This document shows positions 1-5,231 of a stretch of DNA of 5,231 bases, one piece after another. The DNA comes from an uncultured Gammaproteobacteria bacterium (lineage in GTDB: Bacteria > Pseudomonadota > Gammaproteobacteria > Halothiobacillales > Halothiobacillaceae), in assembly GCA_938004235.1 (NCBI GenBank), contig CALKWL010000366.1:1-5231 (forward strand), given 5' to 3'. A model generated the notes under the pieces. The model had not been told where the DNA came from. It worked only from the letters and a program-made list of their open reading frames with translations, and ran no database searches. Numbering within the stretch: position 1 is the first letter of the stretch; the number at the start of each line of letters is the position of its first letter. The position numbers were made by a program, and so were the translations under genes.

Positions 1-46
1 AGATTGACTGACGTGACTGGAGTTCAGACGTGTGCTCTTCCGATCT
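1..46 (-). other. Illumina TruSeq-type P7 adapter with index (untrimmed, not genomic)
   Basis: Positions 13-46 read as the reverse complement of the standard TruSeq index-side adapter and end in the familiar CTCTTCCGATCT. Positions 5-12 (TGACTGAC) are the reverse complement of the 8-base index seen at the other end of the contig, and positions 1-4 match the start of the constant sequence beyond the index. The open frame running through it encodes the peptide VQTCALPI, a recognised adapter translation artefact. Genomic sequence starts at about 47. Confidence 0.97.
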
Positions 47-420
47 GTCCGTCGTGTGGCGAGCGCTTCACCACCTTTGAAACCGCCGAATTGCAATTGC
101 CGCGCATCATCAAGCGTGACGGCACGCGCGAGCTGTTTTCGCAGGACAAACTGCGGCGCGGCATGTTGCGCGCACTGGAAAAACGTCCGGTACCGACCGA
201 GCGGGTGGAAGAAGCCGTGGCGCATATCGAGCGCGAATTGATGAAACGCGGCGAGCGCGAAGTTGAGGCGCGTTTGCTGGGCGAGATGGTGATGGACGCG
301 CTGCGCAAGCTCGATCAAGTGGCTTATATCCGCTTTGCTTCGGTGTACAAAAGCTTTGAGGACGTCGCTGCATTTCGTGAACTGATTGAGCGTTTGCAGC
401 AGGAACCGCGCGCGCATTGA
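47..420 (+). CDS. nrdR: Transcriptional repressor NrdR, 5'-truncated by the contig end
   Basis: NrdR is a zinc-ribbon/ATP-cone repressor that senses adenine nucleotides and represses ribonucleotide reductase operons. The visible part begins with the second half of the zinc ribbon (CPSCGERFTTFE), continues into the ATP-cone (PRIIKRDGTRELFSQDKL, then GMLRALEKRPV), and ends with the family hallmark KLDQVAYIRFASVYKSFED. The first cysteine codon uses base 46, which belongs to the adapter or is shared with it. By comparison with family members of about 150 residues, roughly 30 N-terminal residues are missing, including the start codon and the first CxxC pair. About 124 native residues remain. The truncation is a sequencing/assembly edge, not a pseudogene. 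The nnrS-type gene follows within 20 nt, so the two are probably co-transcribed. No NrdR operator is visible because the upstream DNA is absent. Confidence 0.95.
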
Positions 421-423
421 ACC

Positions 424-432
424 GGGGAGGAG
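424..432 (+). promoter_or_regulatory. Strong Shine-Dalgarno that decides the nnrS start
   Basis: A purine-rich GGGGAGGAG lies just after the nrdR stop. Its GGAGG core (426-430) is 7 nt before GTG at 438 and 10 nt before TTG at 441. The earlier in-frame TTG at 417 overlaps the nrdR stop and has only a distant CAGGAA upstream. I therefore prefer GTG 438 as the start. Confidence 0.6.
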
Positions 433-437
433 CGGAG

Positions 438-1610
438 GTGTTGATTCAAGACAGAAAAATCGCTCCGCCTACGGGATTCGCCTTGTTCAACCTGGGGTTT
501 CGGCCTTTTTTCCTTTTTGCAGCCGGATGGGCTGGGCTGACGATGGCTATTTGGGGCTATACGCTGACTCATCCTTCGGAGCTGGCATCGTGGTCTTCGC
601 GTTGGCACGGGCATGAAATGCTGTTCGGTTATGCTCTTGCGGTGGTGGCGGGTTTTTTGTTGACGGCGGCGCGCAACTGGAGCGGGGTGCCTACCCCGCA
701 GGGCTGGGCGCTGGCGGGTTTGCTGGCGTTGTGGCTGGCTCCGCGCTTGGTTCTGCTTTTCGATGCTGAAAGTCCAGGGCCCTGGGTAGCTGCTCTGGAT
801 GTCGGCTTTGACCTGCTTCTGGGGGCGGTGCTGCTGCGTACGCTGTGGCGCAATCCGGCCAATGTCTGGATTTTCCCGCCCCTGCTATGGCTGCTGGCTC
901 TGGGTAATCTTACCTGGTGGCTGGCGTTGCTGGGGGTGTGGCCGGGTGGGCGCGCGCTTGGCTTGATGCTCGCTCAGTGGGCGTTGATCGGTATTGTGCT
1001 GGTCATGATCGTGCGTGTTCTGCCTTTTTTTATTGAGAAGCGGCTTGATGTTTCCGTGAGCCGACGCGTTTCTGCGCCGGTATACCGGCTGGGTGCGCTG
1101 CTTTACGGCGTGGTTCTCGTGTTCGATCTGGCGGGTTGGTCGTTGTTTTCAGCTCTGGCCTCCGGGGCTTTGGCGGCGCTGGCGGCCTGGGTGTTGCGGT
1201 GCTGGCATGTGCCGGGTCTCTGGCGCGAATCCCTGCTGTGGGTGCTGTGGTTGGCGGGATTGTGGCTGGTTTTAGGGCTAGCGCTCAAAGCTCTGGACGA
1301 TCCGGCGGGCTTGGCGCGTCACGCATTGCTGGTGGGCGTTTTGGGTCTGGCGACGCTGGGCATGATGGCGCGTGTTGCTTTGGGGCACACGGGGCGCGTG
1401 GTGTATCCGGCTTTACGCGGGAGCGGATGGATCTTTGCGCTGATTTTAGCGGGCGCTGTGCTGCGCGTGCTGGTTCCTCTGCTCTGGCCTGCGGCTTACG
1501 GCTGGGCGGTTCCTCTGGCGGCCTGGGTGTGGGCGTCGGCGTTCGCCGGGTTTCTTGTGCTGTACGGCGTCATGCTTTGCATGCCGCGTGTGGACGGTAA
1601 GCCTGGGTGA
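438..1610 (+). CDS. nnrS: NnrS family haem/copper membrane protein
   Basis: NnrS proteins are polytopic inner-membrane proteins reported to bind haem and copper. They are linked to denitrification and to relief of nitric oxide stress; the chemistry is not settled. From GTG 438 the protein has 390 residues, close to the usual family length, and is almost entirely hydrophobic with about 12 probable membrane spans. Family signatures are visible: LGFRPFF near residue 19, WHGHEMLFG at 56-64, AGFLLTAARNWSG just after it, RVLPFF at 193-198, and an RHALLVG...LGMMARVALGHTGR block at about 294-320. His57, His59, His295 and His317 are candidate metal or haem ligands by position in conserved motifs. The gene sits between nrdR and ribD with a few bases either side, so it appears to be in one operon with them. 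A TTG start at 417 (397 aa) cannot be excluded. No FNR/NnrR-type site is visible, but the true promoter lies outside the window. Confidence 0.92.
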   Translation: MLIQDRKIAPPTGFALFNLGFRPFFLFAAGWAGLTMAIWGYTLTHPSELASWSSRWHGHEMLFGYALAVVAGFLLTAARNWSGVPTPQGWALAGLLALWLAPRLVLLFDAESPGPWVAALDVGFDLLLGAVLLRTLWRNPANVWIFPPLLWLLALGNLTWWLALLGVWPGGRALGLMLAQWALIGIVLVMIVRVLPFFIEKRLDVSVSRRVSAPVYRLGALLYGVVLVFDLAGWSLFSALASGALAALAAWVLRCWHVPGLWRESLLWVLWLAGLWLVLGLALKALDDPAGLARHALLVGVLGLATLGMMARVALGHTGRVVYPALRGSGWIFALILAGAVLRVLVPLLWPAAYGWAVPLAAWVWASAFAGFLVLYGVMLCMPRVDGKPG

Positions 1611-1614
1611 TGGC

Positions 1615-2724
1615 ATGAATGATGACCGACATTTTATGGCGCGTGCGCTGGAGCTGGCGCAACGCGGGCTTTACACCAGCCATCCCAATCCGCGCGTGGG
1701 TTGTGTCATCGTGCGTGATGGCGAAATTGTTGGCGAGGGCTTTCATGCACGGGCAGGTGAGCCGCACGCGGAAATCCATGCCCTGCGCATGGCCAGAGAG
1801 CGGGCGCGGGGGGCGACAGCTTATGTCACGCTGGAGCCCTGCTGCCATTGGGGGCGTACTGGTCCCTGCTCGAATGCGCTGATCGAGGCGGGCGCGGTGC
1901 GCGTGGTCTCCGCCATGCAGGATCCGAACCCGCGCGTGGCAGGAGGAGGGCATGGGCTGCTGCGCGCTGCGGGCGTGCAGGTTGAGTCCGGCGTGCTGGA
2001 GATGGAAGCGCGCGCGCTGAATGCCGGGTTTATCAAGCGCATGAGCGCGGGCTTGCCTCTGGTGCGCGTGAAATGGGGCGCGTCGCTGGATGGGCGTACT
2101 GCGTTGGCGAATGGCCAAAGTCAGTGGATTACCGGTGCCGAAGCGCGTCGTGATGTGCAGTTCTGGCGTGCGCGCTCGTCGGCGATTTTAAGCAGTGCGC
2201 ACACGGTCATGGCCGATCAGGCGCGCCTGAATGTGCGTTTGAGCGCGCAAGAGCTGGGGATTGAGGGCGTAGTGCGCCAGCCGGTGCGCGTGATTCTGGA
2301 TCGGGAGTTGCGTATGCCGCCCGCCCTCCCCATTTTTGATGGGCAGGGCGATGTGTGGATTTATACCGCAAGTCAGGAACCCTCTCGGCGTGCTGCTCTG
2401 GAAAGCATGGGTGCGAAGCTGTTTGACGCGCCGCTCGACGCGGCGGGCAGGCTTGATCTTGCGTGGATTCTCCGTGACCTGGGACAGCATGAAATCAATG
2501 ATCTCTGGGTGGAAACCGGGGCGAGGCTGGGCGGTGCTTTTCTGGCGCAAGACCTGGCGGACGAGCTGGTAGTTTACCTTGCGCCGATGTTGCTTGGCCA
2601 CACGGCGCGTCCTCTGGCGGAGTTGCCGGAGTTGTCGCAACTCGAACAGGCTCAGCGTTGGGTGTGGCAGGATGTTGCTCGCGTGGGGAATGATGTGCGC
2701 CTCCGCTTGGCCGCGCGTGCCTGA
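1615..2724 (+). CDS. ribD: Bifunctional riboflavin biosynthesis deaminase/reductase RibD
   Basis: RibD carries out two consecutive cytosolic steps of riboflavin synthesis: deamination of the pyrimidine ring of the GTP-derived intermediate, then NADPH-dependent reduction of its ribosyl chain. The 369-residue protein has the expected two domains. The N-terminal CMP/dCMP-deaminase-like domain (about 1-145) shows HPNPRVGCVIV, then PHAE with His51 and catalytic-type Glu53, then EPCCHWGRTGPC with Cys76 and Cys85 as the other zinc ligands. The C-terminal reductase domain begins near 150 with KWGASLDGRTA, SQWITG and ARRDVQ, and ends with YLAPMLLG. Small oddities are TGPC for the usual TPPC, and ADQARLNVR (200-208) where most relatives have an Asp-Asp pair; neither removes a zinc ligand. 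ATG 1615 is 4 nt after the nnrS stop and matches the usual family N-terminus. An in-frame upstream TTG at 1555 would add 20 unrelated residues inside nnrS. No FMN riboswitch precedes it. Confidence 0.96.
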   Translation: MNDDRHFMARALELAQRGLYTSHPNPRVGCVIVRDGEIVGEGFHARAGEPHAEIHALRMARERARGATAYVTLEPCCHWGRTGPCSNALIEAGAVRVVSAMQDPNPRVAGGGHGLLRAAGVQVESGVLEMEARALNAGFIKRMSAGLPLVRVKWGASLDGRTALANGQSQWITGAEARRDVQFWRARSSAILSSAHTVMADQARLNVRLSAQELGIEGVVRQPVRVILDRELRMPPALPIFDGQGDVWIYTASQEPSRRAALESMGAKLFDAPLDAAGRLDLAWILRDLGQHEINDLWVETGARLGGAFLAQDLADELVVYLAPMLLGHTARPLAELPELSQLEQAQRWVWQDVARVGNDVRLRLAARA

Positions 2725-2729
2725 CAGGA

Positions 2730-2761
2730 GGATGAAAAACTCATAGATGAGTTTTTCATCC
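2730..2761. terminator. 15-bp perfect hairpin after ribD, probable (bidirectional) terminator
   Basis: A perfect inverted repeat with a 2-nt centre (AG) begins 5 nt after the ribD stop. Its core stem ACTCAT/ATGAGT (2739-2752) has A5 on the left (2735-2739) and T5 on the right (2752-2756). This is the arrangement of an intrinsic terminator usable from either strand. The stem is AT-rich, so its strength is uncertain, and no long T-run follows the whole 32-bp palindrome. Confidence 0.55.
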
Positions 2762-2877
2762 AAAAACGCGCAAAAGTTCCCCTTTTGAAGTTTGCCCCAT
2801 CGCGAGGTTAATTCGCGACAGGATCGTCGAATCAATGACTTACGTCGCTGTTCGCGTTGAGGCGTCCTGCCCTAAAC
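2762..2877. other. Non-coding spacer with several small inverted repeats (possible structured RNA or small repeat element)
   Basis: This segment lies between two strong hairpins and carries no credible gene on either strand. Visible pairings are CAAAAG (2771-2776) with CTTTTG (2782-2787), TCGCGA (2800-2805) with TCGCGA (2813-2818), and CAGGAT (2819-2824) with GTCCTG (2864-2869, one G-U pair). Base composition is more AT-rich than the flanking genes in places. I do not recognise a known RNA family. It could be a small non-autonomous repeat, a processed 3' UTR, or unconstrained spacer. Confidence 0.35.
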
Positions 2878-2909
2878 GGGAAATGCTGAATTTTTCAGCA
2901 TTTCCCTTT
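2878..2909 (+). terminator. Second hairpin with short T tail, terminator-like
   Basis: GGGAAATGCTGAA (2878-2890) pairs perfectly with TTCAGCATTTCCC (2894-2906) around a TTT loop, and TTT follows. This 13-bp stem is more stable than the first hairpin, but its T tail is only 3 nt. It lies 70 nt upstream of hemP and could insulate hemP from ribD read-through. Confidence 0.5.
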
Positions 2910-2940
2910 GTATTGTGCTGTTTCAGTGTGAAGGTTTTTC

Positions 2941-2969
2941 TTGTTTTTGCAAATAAGAATAAATATCAT
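2941..2969 (+). promoter_or_regulatory. Putative sigma-70 promoter of hemP
   Basis: A weak -35 TTGTTT (2941-2946) is separated by exactly 17 nt from a -10 TATCAT (2964-2969). Transcription would be expected to start around 2975-2978, only 2-5 nt before the hemP ATG at 2980. The -35 matches the consensus at only three positions, so this is a tentative call, supported mainly by the overlapping Fur-box candidate. Confidence 0.4.
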
Positions 2970-2970
2970 T
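2952..2970 (+). promoter_or_regulatory. Candidate Fur box upstream of hemP
   Basis: The 19-mer AATAAGAATAAATATCATT matches the symmetric Fur-type sequence AATGAGAATAATTCTCATT at 16 of 19 positions, and the E. coli 19-mer GATAATGATAATCATTATC at 12 of 19, by hand alignment. It overlaps the putative -10 element, the usual position for iron-dependent repression by Fur. Its place in front of a haem-uptake gene makes the call more likely. Confidence 0.6.
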
Positions 2971-2979
2971 CGCCTCACT

Positions 2980-3168
2980 ATGAATCGACAAGCAAGCAAG
3001 CCTGAAAGTGTGTTGCCCAAGCTCGACAAGGTCTCTCCGGTTGCGGAACGGCCACGGGTGGATGTGGCGCAGTTGATGGCGGGTCGTCGTGACGTGGTGC
3101 TGGTGCATGGTTCGGAAGAGTATCTTCTGCGCATTACCAGTTTGGGCAAGCTCATTCTGACTAAGTAG
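2980..3168 (+). CDS. hemP: Hemin uptake protein HemP (HmuP-like)
   Basis: HemP/HmuP proteins are very small and accompany bacterial haem-uptake operons; in some proteobacteria they are reported to activate expression of the haem receptor gene. This 62-residue protein has the family core near its C-terminus: VDVAQLMAGRRDVVLVHG, then EEYLLRITSLGKLILTK, which includes the highly conserved YxLRxTxxGKLILTK ending. The N-terminal 25 or so residues are polar and variable, as usual. ATG 2980 gives a normal family length but has no Shine-Dalgarno sequence. An in-frame TTG at 2941, with GTGAAGG upstream at 2927-2934, would add 13 residues of atypical hydrophobic sequence. The gene lies just behind a Fur-box candidate and ahead of hmuS/hmuT, in keeping with iron-regulated haem use. 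Confidence 0.88.
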   Translation: MNRQASKPESVLPKLDKVSPVAERPRVDVAQLMAGRRDVVLVHGSEEYLLRITSLGKLILTK

Positions 3169-3470
3169 TTGGTTTGTGCCTGCCCGGTGTTCTCCTCCTG
3201 TGGTTATTTGTTTCCCTAGCCAGCCGCGAAGCATTTCGTCAGTCAGCCCGGGCTTTTTACGAGTGTGACTCGTTGGGCATGACGATGAATGACGCTTTTC
3301 CGGTATCGGCTGGGGCTTTTTTTGTGTCCCCCTGAATTTTTCATCTTTCTGCCTCTTGGTGCGGCGGAAGGATTTTTGTTGCGCGCGTTTTAAGGCGAGC
3401 GCACGGATAGCGAGGCTCAAGGATGGAGCTCCGCTCCCTGGTGTATGGATATTTTTTATTGGAAATCAAT
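3169..3470 (+). other. 302-nt hemP-hmuS intergenic region, non-coding
   Basis: I see no credible gene here. The stretch holds a 10-bp palindrome AGCCCGGGCT running into T5 (3245-3258), a perfect small hairpin ACGAGT-GTG-ACTCGT (3259-3273), a GGGGCT running into T7 (3312-3323), and a GGAGC/GCTCC hairpin (3425-3437). AGCCC at 3245-3249 could also pair with GGGCT at 3313-3317 just ahead of the T7 run, forming a weak terminator-like stem. The gap suggests that hmuS may have its own promoter or that read-through from hemP is attenuated. I could not identify a convincing promoter or Fur box directly before hmuS. Confidence 0.5.
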
Positions 3471-4535
3471 ATGATGCAGCAGTTAGATGTTCAGGTCCTT
3501 CCCCTTCGCCAGCGTTGGCAGGCTTTTATGGCGCAGTCGCCGCGTGCTCGTGTGCGTGACGCGGCGCGCGATTTGGGCGTAAGCGAGCTTGAGCTCCTGG
3601 TTTTACAGTGCGGTGAGTCGCATATCCGTCTTGAGGGTGATTTCGCAGACATGCTCAAGGAGGTTGCCACCCTGGGGCGCGTGATGGCCTTGACGCGCAA
3701 TGAGTACTGCGTGCATGAGCGCAAGGGGCTGTACCGCAATATGACCTTCCGTGGCGGCATGGGTCTTGCGCTGGGCGAGGAAATTGATCTGCGCCTGTTC
3801 ATGACGCAGTGGGCGCACGCCTTTGCGGTCGAGGAGCGCACGGCGGATGGTTTCCGTCGCAGCCTGCAATTTTTTGATGTCTACGGCGACGCAGTGCACA
3901 AGGTGCACCTGATGAATGCGAGTGATGTCGAGGTATTCAAGGCTCTGGTGCAGCGCTTCAGAGCGCAGGATCAGAGTGATGAGGTTGAAGTCGAAGCGCG
4001 TCCGGGGCGGGTCGCGGAGTGTGCCGATGAGCAGATTGATTTGGATGGTCTGCTGGCGGGCTGGAATGCGCTTAAGGATGTGCATGACTTTCACGCGCTG
4101 CTGAAAACCTATGGTGTAAGCCGCACCCAGGCCTTGCGTTTGGCGGGGCCGGCACGTGCCTGGCGGGTGAAGAACACGGCGCACGCCGACATTTTGCTGG
4201 CCGCCAGTGAAACTGATTTACCGATCATGGTCTTCGTGGGCAATCGTGGTTGTGTGCAGATTCATCGCGGCTCGGTGCATCACGTCAAGCGTATCGAGGG
4301 TTGGTTCAATGTGCTTGACCCAAACTTTAACCTGCATCTGGTCGAGGCCGGGGTGGCGCAAACCTATGTGGTGCGCAAGCCAACGGTAGACGGAGTCATT
4401 ACCTCGCTGGAGCTGTTTGATGCCGAAGGACTGCCGATTGCGACCTTCTTTGGTGATCGTCATGCGGGTCATGCAGAAAACCCGGCCTGGCGCGCGATAG
4501 TCGAAGCGCTCGAGCCCGTGGATATGCCTGTATGA
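3471..4535 (+). CDS. hmuS: Haem-handling/degrading protein HmuS (HemS/PhuS/ShuS family)
   Basis: HmuS-type proteins bind haem delivered to the cytoplasm by the HmuTUV importer and either degrade it to release iron or pass it to a haem oxygenase. The 354-residue length is typical. The two repeated HemS-like halves are visible: an N-terminal half from LRQRWQAF through the helix-turn-helix-like DAARDLGVSELEL to FFDVYGDAVHKVHL, and a C-terminal half from about residue 194. The second half contains WNALKDVHDFHALLKTYGVS (His205 and His208, in the region of the haem-ligand histidine of HemS) and the closing FGDRHAGHAENPAWR (about 327-341). ATG 3471 is preferred because the known family N-terminus starts just before LRQRW and GGAAA lies 5 nt upstream. 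An earlier ATG at 3423 would add 16 unlikely residues, and ATG 3474 is also possible. Its stop overlaps the hmuT start, so the two are translationally coupled. Confidence 0.93.
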   Translation: MMQQLDVQVLPLRQRWQAFMAQSPRARVRDAARDLGVSELELLVLQCGESHIRLEGDFADMLKEVATLGRVMALTRNEYCVHERKGLYRNMTFRGGMGLALGEEIDLRLFMTQWAHAFAVEERTADGFRRSLQFFDVYGDAVHKVHLMNASDVEVFKALVQRFRAQDQSDEVEVEARPGRVAECADEQIDLDGLLAGWNALKDVHDFHALLKTYGVSRTQALRLAGPARAWRVKNTAHADILLAASETDLPIMVFVGNRGCVQIHRGSVHHVKRIEGWFNVLDPNFNLHLVEAGVAQTYVVRKPTVDGVITSLELFDAEGLPIATFFGDRHAGHAENPAWRAIVEALEPVDMPV

Positions 4536-5180
4536 AGCCGCGCGCCTTGTATGCAGCTGGCTTGAGCATGTTGCTGTTGCCGATCATGGCAGGCGCGCAA
4601 CAGCCTGCGCGGGTGGTGAGCGTCGGCGGGCATGTGACCGAAATTATCTATGCACTGGGTGCACAAGACCGTCTGGTCGGAGTGGATTCTTCGAGCATTT
4701 ATCCTCAAGCCGCGACCCTTCTTCCCTCGGTCGGCTATTTGCGCCAGGTGGGGGTCGAAGGTGTGGCCTCGCTGCAACCCGACATGATTATTGCCAGTCA
4801 CGATATCGGTCCGCCGCCGGCAGTGGAAAAGCTCAGGGCACTGGGCATTCCGCTGGTGATTACGGCGCAGACCGACAGCATTGACGAGGCGGCGCAGCGC
4901 ATCCGCGAGGTGGGCAAGGCGCTGGGTCTGGTTGAACAGGCGGGTGCGCTGGCGAGCAAGGTTCAGCGCGAGGCGGATGCTGAAAGCCAGCGCTTGAATG
5001 CCTTGCCTGATCCGCGCCCGAAAGTGGCGTTGTTTCTCGGTTTCGGCCACGCCAGCCCGATGGTGGCCGGGGCTGAAACGGCAGGTGATGCCATGATTCG
5101 TCTGGCGGGTGGCGACAACGTGTTTGCCGGGGTCAAGGGTTTCAAGCCCGTCACTGCCGAAGCGCTGATTGCCGCGTCTC
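4532..5180 (+). CDS. hmuT: Periplasmic haem-binding protein HmuT of an ABC importer, 3'-truncated
   Basis: This is the substrate-binding subunit of the haem ABC transporter; it carries haem across the periplasm to the HmuU permease. Residues 1-22 form a signal peptide (positive MKPR, hydrophobic LSMLLLP, cleavage likely after AGA and before Gln23). The mature part shows the class III binding-protein pattern: RVVSVGGHVTEIIYALG, then GVDSSSIYPQAATLLPSVGY with Tyr57 and Tyr69 as candidate haem ligands, then LQPDMIIAS, and later SPMVAGAETAGDAMIRLAGG. About 216 native residues are present; relatives are about 280-300, so the last quarter is missing. The following QIGRAHV in frame is adapter translation, not protein. 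The start ATG overlaps the hmuS stop (ATGA). hmuU and hmuV would be expected next, beyond the window. Confidence 0.93.
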
Positions 5181-5231
5181 AGATCGGAAGAGCACACGTC
5201 TGACTCCAGTCACGTCAGTCAATCTCGTATG
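5181..5231 (+). other. Illumina TruSeq-type P7 adapter with index (untrimmed, not genomic)
   Basis: AGATCGGAAGAGCACACGTC starts the standard read-through adapter, followed by the constant CCAGTCAC, an 8-base index GTCAGTCA (5214-5221), and ATCTCGTATG (5222-5231), the start of the P7 tail. Compared with the standard adapter one A is missing (TGACTCC for TGAACTCC). The first A may be the ligation A-tail. It is the inverted partner of positions 1-46. Confidence 0.97.

Noticed and set aside
1136..1600. Glycine-rich open frame (about 154 codons) within nnrS in another frame
   Set aside because: Its composition reflects the GC-rich nnrS coding sequence read out of frame; the NnrS frame carries the family motifs.
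1590..1615. FMN riboswitch ahead of ribD
   Set aside because: ribD begins 4 nt after nnrS, so there is no room for the conserved RFN element and none of its motifs are seen.
2188..2835. Antisense open frame (about 215 codons) opposite the ribD 3' end and the spacer
   Set aside because: It overlaps well-supported ribD and the hairpin region, and its translation has no domain character.
2923..3420. Antisense open frame (about 165 codons) over hemP and the following gap
   Set aside because: I looked at it because the gap is otherwise empty. It runs opposite hemP, is rich in Lys/Arg/Gln/Ser with low complexity, matches no family I recognise, and has no convincing ribosome site.
3603..4184. Antisense open frame (about 193 codons) opposite hmuS
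   Set aside because: The HmuS frame has clear family signatures across this stretch; the antisense translation has none.
47..5180. tRNA, rRNA or CRISPR array
   Set aside because: I saw no cloverleaf with a T-arm motif, no rRNA-like sequence and no regularly spaced direct repeats on either strand.
4469..5197. Long antisense open frame (about 242 codons) opposite hmuT
   Set aside because: It starts inside adapter sequence, lies opposite a clear HmuT, and its translation has no recognisable domain. This is typical of GC-rich antisense shadows.
1..5231. Terminal inverted repeats suggesting a 5.2-kb transposon
   Set aside because: The repeats are Illumina adapter plus index, not a mobile element, and there is no transposase between them.

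Overview
The window is one contig of protein-coding DNA from a proteobacterium. Untrimmed Illumina adapter flanks both ends (about 1-46 and 5181-5231), so only about 47-5180 is genomic. The likely source is a betaproteobacterium, or possibly a gammaproteobacterium. This rests on GC-rich codon use, an nrdR-to-ribD gene order, an NnrS-type membrane protein, and a HemP/HmuS/HmuT haem-utilisation set. It is inferred from protein character, not from a search.

Left block (47-2724), all on the + strand and tightly packed. It starts with the 3' part of nrdR, the ribonucleotide reductase repressor, which has lost about 30 N-terminal residues to the contig edge. Next comes an nnrS-type gene for a haem/copper membrane protein with many membrane spans, linked to nitric oxide and denitrification stress. 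The block ends with a complete ribD, the bifunctional riboflavin deaminase/reductase. Gaps are a few bases, which suggests one transcript. nrdR next to ribD is a common bacterial arrangement; nnrS between them is the less ordinary point.

Middle (2725-2979) is non-coding. A 15-bp perfect hairpin follows ribD after 5 bases. About 116 nt of AT-richer sequence with several short inverted repeats follows, then a second, 13-bp hairpin. After that is a promoter-like region with a good Fur-box candidate directly upstream of hemP.

Right block (2980-5180), also on the + strand: hemP (62 aa), a 302-nt non-coding gap with T-tracts and small hairpins, hmuS (cytoplasmic haem-handling protein), and the 5' part of hmuT (periplasmic haem-binding protein), which overlaps the hmuS stop codon. 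HmuT would capture haem in the periplasm for an ABC importer, and HmuS would accept or process it in the cytoplasm. Neither the outer-membrane receptor (hmuR) nor the permease/ATPase (hmuUV) is in the window; hmuUV would be expected just past the right edge.

I found no RNA genes, CRISPR array, insertion sequence or convincing new system. The points most worth checking are the adapter ends, the nnrS insertion, the structured ribD-hemP spacer, and the very short or absent leader implied for hemP.
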